58,523 nt of DNA. Source: an uncultured Pseudomonadota bacterium. Its GTDB lineage: Bacteria; Myxococcota_A; UBA796; SXON01. The DNA lies in contig CAIXRH010000072.1 in the NCBI GenBank assembly GCA_903921785.1, forward strand, positions 1-58,523. Direction: 5' to 3'. Numbering within the stretch: the first letter of the stretch is position 1; every line of letters starts with the position of its first letter. Shown here piece by piece: positions 52,864-58,523 of this stretch. Below the pieces are notes generated by a model, which did not search any database, was not told where the DNA came from, and worked only from the letters and a program-made list of their open reading frames with translations. The position numbers and the translations under genes are program-made.

Positions 52864-53343
52864 ATGCAGACCGACCCCGAACGCCGCCTCGAGCGCGACT
52901 GGCGCTCGATGATCCGCATCAGCCACGACTTCTTCCACGCCTGGCGGAAGGCCGTGGCCGACGCCTACGGCGAAGAGCGGGCCGCCGAGCTGGAGCTGTC
53001 GTTCTGGGCCGAGGTCGGGAAGGGCACGGCCAACGCTTACCTCGAGCGCGGCGGCGACCCCGAGGACCTCTTCCGCATCGTCGACGTGCTCCGCCGCGCG
53101 TCGGACGTGATGGGCGAGGTCTCCGAGACGGTCCGCGGCGACGACGGCGTGCGGCTGGTGCACACCCGCTGCCCCTGGCCCGACGGCTACCGCAGCCGCG
53201 GCTTGACCGCCCATTGTGGCGACGGCTGCGACGCCTGGTTCCGCGCCACCGCGTATGGCATCAACCCGGCCGTCACCGTCACCAGCGAGTGTCGGATTCC
53301 CGACGGCGCCGCCACCTGCACCCGCCTCTTCTCACGGGCATAG
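52864..53343 (+). CDS. ATC-hydrolase-like protein of the benzoyl-CoA operon
   Basis: A 159-residue protein that begins one base after the bcrD stop. The first half is helical (ISHDFFHAWRKAVADAYG ...), the second half has clustered Cys/His (HTRCPW, AHCGDGCDAWF, SECRIPDGAATC), resembling the L-2-amino-thiazoline-4-carboxylate hydrolase-like family. Members of this family also occur beside other radical or dehydratase-type CoA enzymes, so a helper or CoA-thioester role is possible. Its job is not known. Confidence 0.6.
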   Translation: MQTDPERRLERDWRSMIRISHDFFHAWRKAVADAYGEERAAELELSFWAEVGKGTANAYLERGGDPEDLFRIVDVLRRASDVMGEVSETVRGDDGVRLVHTRCPWPDGYRSRGLTAHCGDGCDAWFRATAYGINPAVTVTSECRIPDGAATCTRLFSRA

Positions 53344-53346
53344 ACG

Positions 53347-54087
53347 ATGAACAAGCTCCAGGATCGTGTCGCCATCGTCACTGGGGGCGGGCAGGGCATC
53401 GGCGAGGCCATCGCCCGGGCGTTCGTCGCCCAAGGGGCGAAGGTCGCCGTGGTGGACGTGCAGCTGGCCAACGCCGAGAAGGTCGCTGCGTCCCTGGGGG
53501 ATTCGGCGATGGCCTGCGCCTGCGACGTGGGCGACCGCGCCCAGGTGGACGCGAGCGTCGCCGCCGTCACCGAACGCTGGGGCCGGGTCGACATCCTGGT
53601 CAACAACGCCGGCATCACCCGCCCCGCGATGCTCCACAAGATGACGCTGGAGCAGTGGCACCTCGTGCTCCGCGTGCACCTCGATGGCAGCTTCCACTTC
53701 CTCCAGGCCGTCTCCACCGGGATGATCGCCCGGAAGTACGGGCGGGTGATCAACGTCACCAGCACGGCCGGCCTCCTCGGCACCATCGGTCAGGCCAACT
53801 ACTCCGCGGCCAAGGCGGCGATCGTCGGGCTCACGATGTCGGGGGCCAAGGAGCTCGGCCGCCACGGGATCACGGTGAACGCGGTCGCCCCCGCGGCCGC
53901 CACGCCGATGACCGAGACCATCCGCACCGACGAACGGTTCAAGGAGAAGTACCTCGAGCGCATCCCGCTCGGCCGGTGGGCGGAGCCCGCGGAGATCGCC
54001 CCGGTCTTCGTTTTCCTCGCCAGCGACGACGCGAGCTACGTCACCGGACAGGTGCTCGCGGCGGACGGCGGGCTGACGATCCGGTAG
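53347..54087 (+). CDS. FabG-like short-chain dehydrogenase
   Basis: A 246-residue classical SDR with TGGGQGIG cofactor motif, NNAG, the catalytic Ser in NVTSTAG and YSAAK. It is the last gene of the benzoyl-CoA operon, three bases after the previous stop. It may oxidise 3-hydroxypimelyl-CoA or a related 3-hydroxyacyl-CoA formed after ring opening; this is inference. The family also includes 3-oxoacyl-ACP reductases, so fatty acid synthesis is an alternative. It ends in a hairpin that includes its stop codon. Confidence 0.82.
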   Translation: MNKLQDRVAIVTGGGQGIGEAIARAFVAQGAKVAVVDVQLANAEKVAASLGDSAMACACDVGDRAQVDASVAAVTERWGRVDILVNNAGITRPAMLHKMTLEQWHLVLRVHLDGSFHFLQAVSTGMIARKYGRVINVTSTAGLLGTIGQANYSAAKAAIVGLTMSGAKELGRHGITVNAVAPAAATPMTETIRTDERFKEKYLERIPLGRWAEPAEIAPVFVFLASDDASYVTGQVLAADGGLTIR

Positions 54088-54101
54088 GGGAGCGGCTCCC
54101 C
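54087..54101 (+). terminator. hairpin at the end of the benzoyl-CoA operon
   Basis: GGGGAGC and GCTCCCC form a near-perfect palindrome beginning at the last base of the SDR stop codon. There is no T run, so termination is plausible but unproven. Confidence 0.4.
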
Positions 54102-54125
54102 GCCGTTCGCCCCCCACGCCCAACC

Positions 54126-54185
54126 CCGCGCGCCGACGCTTGTCTTGGCTCGCGACCATGGAGGAGGGCTGGGAGGGGGAACCCT
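54126..54185 (-). repeat. dispersed repeat family 1, copy C
   Basis: On the minus strand it starts within the kup stop codon and reads AGGGTTCCCCCTCCC, then GGTCGCGAGCCA and GCGTCGGCGCGCGG. It lies in the gap between the benzoyl-CoA operon and convergent kup. Confidence 0.7.
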
Positions 54186-56088
54186 ACAAATCGACCCGTG
54201 CCCCCAGCTCCACCACCTGCCGCTCGGGGAGGTGGAAGTACTGCGTGGGGTCCACCGCGTTGATCGAGAGGAAGCTGAAGATCGACTCCCGCCACGCCGA
54301 CATGCGGCCGCGGTCGGTGGCCATGAAGCTCTCGCGGCTGAGCAGGTAGGTCACGTCCTTGGGCTCCACGTCGAGGTCGGCGTCGCGGATCGCGTGGAGG
54401 ACCGCGGACGGCACCACTGGCTGCTCCATGAAGCCGTAGCGGAGGGTCACCCGGTAGAAGCCGTGATCGAGGGGCTCCATCGTGAGGCGCTTGTCCGCCT
54501 CCACCCAGGGCGCCGACTCGGTGGTCACCGTGAGGAGGAACACCCGCTCGTGGAGGCAGCCGAAGCGCTGGACCTGCTGCACCAACGCTGGCGGAGCGCC
54601 GTCCTTGGACGCGGAGAGCACCACCCCCAAGCCGGGGAGGCGACGGGCGGTGGACGGGAGGTCGCGGAGGAACCCCTGGAGCTCCCGGGCGCCCGAGCGG
54701 AGGTGCTGACCGAGGAGCGAGCGCCCGGTGACCCAGGTGGTCATCAGCAGGAACAGGCCGGCGCCCAGGGCGAACGGCAGGTAGCCGCCGTCGAAGAACT
54801 TCAGGCAGGTGGCGAAGAAGAACGGGAGGTCCAGCGCCAGGAGCAGCGCCAAGACCACGCCCGCCCGCACCTTCGACCACTTCCAGTGGTGGATCGCCAC
54901 CTGGTGGAAGACGATGGACGTGATCGCCATCGTGCCGCTCACCGCGAGCCCGAACGCCGCGGCCAACTTCGCCGACTCCTGGAAGAAGACCACCAGGGCG
55001 ACGCAGGAGATCGCCAGGGTCCAGTTCGCGAGGGGCACGTAGATCTGGCCCTCCTGGTCCGAGCTGGTGTGGAGCACCCGCACCCGGGGGAAGTAGCCCA
55101 GGCGCAGCGCCTGATGGGTGAGCGAGAAGACCGCGGAGATGAGGCCCTGCGAGGCGATCACGGTCGCCGCCGCCGCGAGCGCCACCAGCGCGAACGTCCA
55201 CCCGCCCGCGGGGACCATCGAGAAGAACGGCGAGCGTTCGGCCTCGGGGTTCGCGAGGAGGTTCGCGCCCTGTCCGAGGTAGCTCAGGGTGAGCGCCGGG
55301 TAGGTGACGGCGAGCCAGGAGAAGCGAATGGGGCCGCGGCCGAAGTGCCCCATGTCGGCGTAGAGCGCCTCGCCGCCGGTCACGGCCAGGACGACGGAGC
55401 CGAGCACCGTGGCCCCGGCCAGCCCGTGCTCGGCGAAGTACCCGATGGCCCACGTCGGAGAGAGCGCCGAGAGCGCCGAAGGATGCTGCACCACGCTCCA
55501 CGCGCCGAGCCCGCCGATGACGGCGAACCACGCCAACATCACCGGCCCGAAGAGGATGCCGAGCGTGCCCGTGCCGCGGCGTTGGATCGCGAAGAGCGCG
55601 AGGAGGATGCCGACGGTGGCGGGCACCACGGCGGGAGCGAGCCGCTCCTCCGCCACCACGAGCCCCTCCATGGCCGAGAGCACGGAGATCGCCGGGGTGA
55701 TCACGCCGTCCCCGAAGAGCAGCGCCGCCCCGGCGATGACCAGGAGGCTCACCCACCCGATGCGCCCCGCGGTGGCGATGCGCATGCGCTCCGGCAAGAG
55801 CGTGAGCAGCGCCATGATCCCGCCCTCGCCGCGGTTGTCCGCCAGCATGAGGAGGGCGACGTACTTCACGGTCACCACCAGGGTGAGCGACCAGAAGAGC
55901 AGGCTGGCGATGCCGTAGACGTTGGCCTCGGTGATCGCCAGCTTCCCGTGGTGCAGACACTCGTGGAAGGTGTACAGCGGGCTGGTGCCGATGTCGCCGA
56001 AGACGACGCCGAGGGCGCCGAGGGCGAGGGCCGCGGCCGAGCCGTGGGCGTGGCCGGCCTCGGGGGAGGGAGCAGAGGGCTTCGTCAT
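54184..56088 (-). CDS. kup: Kup-family potassium uptake transporter
   Basis: 634 residues: about twelve hydrophobic helices (about 20-430) and a soluble C-terminal domain of about 190 residues. The N-terminus carries the family block GALGVVFGDIGTSPLYTF, followed by TVKYVALLMLADNRGEGG. It imports K+, probably with protons, across the inner membrane. The start lies 25 bases downstream of an aldo/keto reductase-like gene on the same strand, so the two may share a transcript. Confidence 0.93.
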   Translation of the reverse strand: MTKPSAPSPEAGHAHGSAAALALGALGVVFGDIGTSPLYTFHECLHHGKLAITEANVYGIASLLFWSLTLVVTVKYVALLMLADNRGEGGIMALLTLLPERMRIATAGRIGWVSLLVIAGAALLFGDGVITPAISVLSAMEGLVVAEERLAPAVVPATVGILLALFAIQRRGTGTLGILFGPVMLAWFAVIGGLGAWSVVQHPSALSALSPTWAIGYFAEHGLAGATVLGSVVLAVTGGEALYADMGHFGRGPIRFSWLAVTYPALTLSYLGQGANLLANPEAERSPFFSMVPAGGWTFALVALAAAATVIASQGLISAVFSLTHQALRLGYFPRVRVLHTSSDQEGQIYVPLANWTLAISCVALVVFFQESAKLAAAFGLAVSGTMAITSIVFHQVAIHHWKWSKVRAGVVLALLLALDLPFFFATCLKFFDGGYLPFALGAGLFLLMTTWVTGRSLLGQHLRSGARELQGFLRDLPSTARRLPGLGVVLSASKDGAPPALVQQVQRFGCLHERVFLLTVTTESAPWVEADKRLTMEPLDHGFYRVTLRYGFMEQPVVPSAVLHAIRDADLDVEPKDVTYLLSRESFMATDRGRMSAWRESIFSFLSINAVDPTQYFHLPERQVVELGARVDL

Positions 56089-56113
56089 GGGTGCGGGAGC
56101 CTATCCGGCCGAT

Positions 56114-56893
56114 TCAGCCGTGGACGGCCTTCCCGTACCGACGGATCCACTCCATCTCCTCCGCCGACAGCGGCCCCTTCTCCAACGCCGCGAGGTTCGC
56201 ATCGAGCTGGGCACGGTCGGCGGGACCGGTGAGGCACACGTCCACCGAGGGGTTGGAGAGGGCGAAGCGGTAACAGTCGCCGGCGGACATCCCCGGGCCG
56301 TCCCAGCCCTTCGGCGGCTTCAGGAGCTTCCGCCACGCGGTGGCGGTGTACGCGACCACCGCGGGCTTCCGCTTCTCCAGGTGGGGGAAGACGTCCTGCT
56401 CCGCGCCGGGGTGGGCGGCGTTGTAGCGGAGCATGAACAGGTCGATCGCGGAGTCCTCCGCGAGGCGACCGGCCCGGGGACGGTCGTGGATCGACGTGCC
56501 GATCGCCCGGATCTTCCCCTCCTCCTTGAGCTTGAGCAGCGTCTCCACGGTGCCGTCGGTGTACGCCGAGGTGATGCCGAGCCAGAAGAGGTGGAAGACG
56601 TCGATGTAGTCGGTGCCGAGCTCCCGGAGCAGCGACTCGCAGCCGCTGCGGATGGTGGCGCCGAAGTACCCGATGAGGGGACCCGACGCGATGATGAGCT
56701 TCTCGCGGTCCTTCTTCATCGCCGCCTGGATGACCGGCTTGAACGCGCTGCTGCGGCTGGTCCAGAACAGGTAGTTCACCCCGCGCTCCAGCGCCGACTC
56801 GGCGGACGACGGGTCCACCCCGTAGCTGAACGCGAGCCCGAGGCGGAAGGCGGTCTTGCCGAGGTGGGGGACGGGGCGGTGGAGGAAGTCCAT
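56114..56893 (-). CDS. aldo/keto reductase-like protein without clear catalytic tetrad
   Basis: 259 residues with the overall TIM-barrel pattern of aldo/keto reductases: GTDYIDVFHLFWL, KEEGKIRAIGTSIH and the C-terminal NPSVDVCLTGPADRAQLDANL block. The usual Asp and Tyr near residue 50 (D..YG) are replaced (VNYLFWTSRSS), and the expected Lys near residue 80 is not clear, so reductase activity may be lost. The short N-terminus (MDFLHRPVPHLG) fits an ATG at 56893 with TACGTT five bases upstream. It heads kup on the same strand. Confidence 0.75.
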   Translation of the reverse strand: MDFLHRPVPHLGKTAFRLGLAFSYGVDPSSAESALERGVNYLFWTSRSSAFKPVIQAAMKKDREKLIIASGPLIGYFGATIRSGCESLLRELGTDYIDVFHLFWLGITSAYTDGTVETLLKLKEEGKIRAIGTSIHDRPRAGRLAEDSAIDLFMLRYNAAHPGAEQDVFPHLEKRKPAVVAYTATAWRKLLKPPKGWDGPGMSAGDCYRFALSNPSVDVCLTGPADRAQLDANLAALEKGPLSAEEMEWIRRYGKAVHG

Positions 56894-56898
56894 GCGGG

Positions 56899-56904
56899 AA
56901 CGTA
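56899..56904 (-). promoter_or_regulatory. candidate -10 hexamer next to start
   Basis: TACGTT followed by CCCGC lies five bases before the ATG of the aldo/keto reductase-like gene, matching the arrangement at 33650-33655. Confidence 0.35.
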
Positions 56905-56948
56905 ACCACCGGGGGGGCGCGGGTTCCCTCCGCCGCGCCCGTCGCCGT

Positions 56949-58097
56949 CTACTTCCCCAGCCCGTGGTGGGCGGCGTCGACGATGCGGGTGCAGGAGGTG
57001 GCGTCCGCGCCGGCGTAGGTGCCGCAGGTGCCCTCCACGAGCAGCAGGGCGGCCCCGTACTTCCGCGCGGTGACGAGGGTGGACGCCGCCGTGAGCCTCG
57101 CGGTGGACCCGGCGGGCAGCTCCCGAGCGAGCGCGTCGATCTTGGCGGTGTCGCCCTGGCGCGCGTACAGCTCCAGGACCACCCCCACCGCGGCGGTCTC
57201 CTTCGGCACCAGCGGCTCCACCAACGCGAGGGCCTCCGCCTCCCGCCCGGCGTCCAGGCGCAGGCGGGCATGCGCCGCGATCACCCGGGCATCGAGCCCC
57301 TTGGTGCCCGCCGCCACGAGGGTGTCGGCCCGGGCGGTGTCCTTCGCTGCCACGGCGCAGCGGTAGAGGATCGGCGGGAGCTTGTCGCGGTCGGCCTCGG
57401 GGAGGCGGAAGGTGTCGGCGCGGGTGAGGCAGTCGGCCGCCCGATCGGCGCGGAGGAGGCCGAGGAGCGCGTTGAGCTTCGCGGTGGTGCGGCCGCGGGC
57501 GAAGATGGCGTCCAGCACCTCCTTGGGGGCGTGGGCGCCGTCGTCGAAGACGACCCGGGCCACCTCCTCGAGCACGTCGGCGTCGTCGGGGAAGCGGGCG
57601 AGGGAGGCGGTCGCCAGCGGCCAGATCGCCTTCACCCCGTTCTGGGCGTGCTCCAGGAGCAGGCGGGACGCCGCGGTCGGACCGCTCTCCCCGACCATCG
57701 GCTCCAGGCTGGCGAGGGCCAACTGCGCGTCCTCGAAGGCCTTCTTCTCCACCATCGCGCGGAGGAGGGTCTCGAAGGCCATCTGGGCCTCGCGCCGGAG
57801 GTAGGCCACGTCGGCCGCCTTGCTCTCGCGGGACTTCAGGAGCACGCCCGGGTCGTACGGAGCGCTCACCCGGTAGAGGCTGAGCAGGTCGGTGCGGGCG
57901 ATGTCGCGCTCGGTGCCGGAGTAGCGGCAGGCGTCGAGGGCGAGGCGGGCGCCGAGGTCGTCGGGGAGGGCGTCGACGCGGCGGCGGAGGCCGGGCTCGG
58001 CGCCGGGGCAGTCGCCGCTGATCGCCTTGGCGATCGAGTCGTCGTGGAGCACGTCGGGGGGCGCGGCGAGGGCGGAGGCGAGGGCGAGGATCAGCAC
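56949..58097 (-). CDS. secreted TPR/alpha-solenoid-like protein
   Basis: About 382 residues when started at the GTG at 58097, which gives a short hydrophobic signal (MLILALASALAAPPD). The rest is mostly helical pairs typical of TPR or related solenoids (EAQMAFETLLRAMVEKK, ALAREL, ARLRLDAGREAEALALVEPL). Four or more cysteines occur. It probably forms a periplasmic scaffold; partner unknown. An earlier in-frame ATG region would run into the repeat and lacks a signal. Confidence 0.62.
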   Translation of the reverse strand: MLILALASALAAPPDVLHDDSIAKAISGDCPGAEPGLRRRVDALPDDLGARLALDACRYSGTERDIARTDLLSLYRVSAPYDPGVLLKSRESKAADVAYLRREAQMAFETLLRAMVEKKAFEDAQLALASLEPMVGESGPTAASRLLLEHAQNGVKAIWPLATASLARFPDDADVLEEVARVVFDDGAHAPKEVLDAIFARGRTTAKLNALLGLLRADRAADCLTRADTFRLPEADRDKLPPILYRCAVAAKDTARADTLVAAGTKGLDARVIAAHARLRLDAGREAEALALVEPLVPKETAAVGVVLELYARQGDTAKIDALARELPAGSTARLTAASTLVTARKYGAALLLVEGTCGTYAGADATSCTRIVDAAHHGLGK

Positions 58098-58150
58098 GGC
58101 GGGAGTTTGCCACGGGGCGGGGCGCCGGTGGGGGATTGTCGCGGAATGGT

Positions 58151-58210
58151 GGTCCCACCTCCCGGCCCTCCTCCACCCTCGCGAGCCAGGACCGGCGTCG
58201 GCGGGCGCCG
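58151..58210 (+). repeat. dispersed repeat family 1, copy D
   Basis: Reads GGTCCCACCTCCC, CTCGCGAGCCA and GCGTCGGCGGGC in the same order as the minus strand of 24378-24436. It lies upstream of the secreted solenoid gene. Confidence 0.7.
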
Positions 58211-58300
58211 CCGGGGCGGTGGGGGGTGGGCGGGCGGGGTCCACCCGCGAGCTTCGTGCCACCCGCCCGCAAACCTCCACGAAGCTCCGAGGGCCCCCCG

Positions 58301-58405
58301 CCGCCGCCGCCCGCCCCAAGGAACGCCCGCGGTGACCCCGTCACCCCCCGGGTTCCTTGGCCTCCGCCGCCGCCCGCCCCAAGGAACGCCCCCGGTGACC
58401 CCGTC
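58301..58405 (+). repeat. tandem duplication, 42-base units 63 bases apart
   Basis: The units at 58301-58342 and 58364-58405 differ at only one base (41 of 42 identical). The second unit ends exactly one base before the proposed end of the insertion sequence. Confidence 0.8.
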
Positions 58406-58523
58406 CTGAGCACTAGTGACTTCTTGACAAGTCAATGCTGCCGGGTGATCCGGGATTCCTGGAGAATTTCATGGATCCGAAGCGCTGGAGTGAAGAGGAG
58501 TTCGGGGAGGTGGACCTCCACGA
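58406..58523 (+). mobile_element. left end of an IS4/IS50-type insertion sequence (cut by window edge)
   Basis: From 58406 (CTGAGCACTAGTGACTTC) base composition drops sharply and the sequence starts with CTGA, as IS50 ends do. A palindrome (TTGACAAGTCAA-like) at 58423-58434 lies inside. The transposase frame starts at 58471. The right end is outside the window, so length and target duplication cannot be seen. Confidence 0.6.
58471..58523 (+). CDS. IS4-family transposase, N-terminal fragment
   Basis: The 17 complete codons read MDPKRWSEEEFGEVDLH, matching the N-terminal DNA-binding domain of Tn5/IS50-like transposases, which begins W..EEFG.A.LGD.RR. The ATG has GGAG seven bases upstream. The rest, including the DDE catalytic core, lies beyond the window, so intactness is unknown. 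Confidence 0.65.
   Translation, partial: MDPKRWSEEEFGEVDLH

Larger units (their letters stand above)
58098..58405. other. GC-rich intergenic region with repeats
   Basis: This 308-base stretch holds copy D of repeat family 1 (58151-58210) and a tandem duplication (58301-58405). A Gly/Arg-rich frame on the minus strand is only a product of the repeats. Confidence 0.5.

Noticed and set aside
58091-58435. Gly/Arg-rich minus-strand frame in the repeat region
   Set aside because: Its repeats simply reflect the 63-base duplication, and it crosses the insertion-sequence end.
1-58523. CRISPR arrays, tRNA or rRNA genes
   Set aside because: No regularly spaced repeats, no TTCGA-type tRNA loops outside coding genes and no rRNA signature were seen on either strand.

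Overview
The window is very GC-rich (most third codon positions are G or C) and carries about 46 protein-coding genes on both strands. I see no rRNA or tRNA gene and no CRISPR array. Several traits point to a member of the Myxococcota (former Deltaproteobacteria), though no marker gene here proves it. They are: very short secretion signals, lipoproteins with Asp/Thr/Gly-rich linkers, many secreted hypothetical proteins, a CxxxxCH/CxxCH multihaem cytochrome of the kind known from Geobacter and Anaeromyxobacter, a J-domain/RodZ-like fusion, a CheB-CheR-PAS protein, and a class I benzoyl-CoA reductase.

Left part (1-13.5 kb). A CheB-CheR-PAS protein overlaps a PAS-PAS-GGDEF-EAL protein (2.4-5.1 kb). 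A bifunctional homocysteine methyltransferase/methylenetetrahydrofolate reductase follows (5.4-7.4 kb). A PP2C phosphatase with a kinase-like remnant (7.4-9.2 kb) is divergent from an HD phosphohydrolase, which is translationally coupled to a 1010-residue protein containing two complete radical SAM domains (10.5-13.5 kb).

Minus-strand run (13.5-24.2 kb). Penicillin-binding protein 1A, two GT-C-like polytopic membrane proteins, a candidate outer-membrane barrel, two secreted hypothetical proteins, a YqeY-like protein and an orphan biotin carboxylase.

Middle (24.5-42.1 kb). A TrmN6-like methyltransferase, an MsbA-like ABC exporter, a J-domain/HTH protein, RluD, secreted proteins (lipoproteins, a propeller-like anchored protein, an agarase-like glycosidase, a clostripain-family protease), a divergent LysR/SDR pair, and a two-gene polysaccharide cluster (GT4 plus a pyruvyltransferase-methyltransferase-TPR fusion).

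Right part (42.3-54.1 kb). Two convergent c-type haem lipoproteins flank a strong hairpin. Next comes the metabolic centrepiece, a tight operon had-oah-dch-bcrC-bcrB-bcrA-bcrD plus an ATC-hydrolase-like gene and an SDR. It sits behind a consensus sigma-54 promoter and encodes reductive dearomatisation of benzoyl-CoA through to ring opening at 3-hydroxypimelyl-CoA. Ferredoxin and benzoate-CoA ligase genes are not in the window.

Right edge (54.1-58.5 kb). Kup, an aldo/keto reductase-like protein lacking obvious catalytic residues, a secreted repeat protein, and the left end of an IS4/IS50-type insertion sequence cut by the window boundary. Two families of short dispersed intergenic repeats and a recurrent TAnnnT-type hexamer just upstream of start codons recur along the window.
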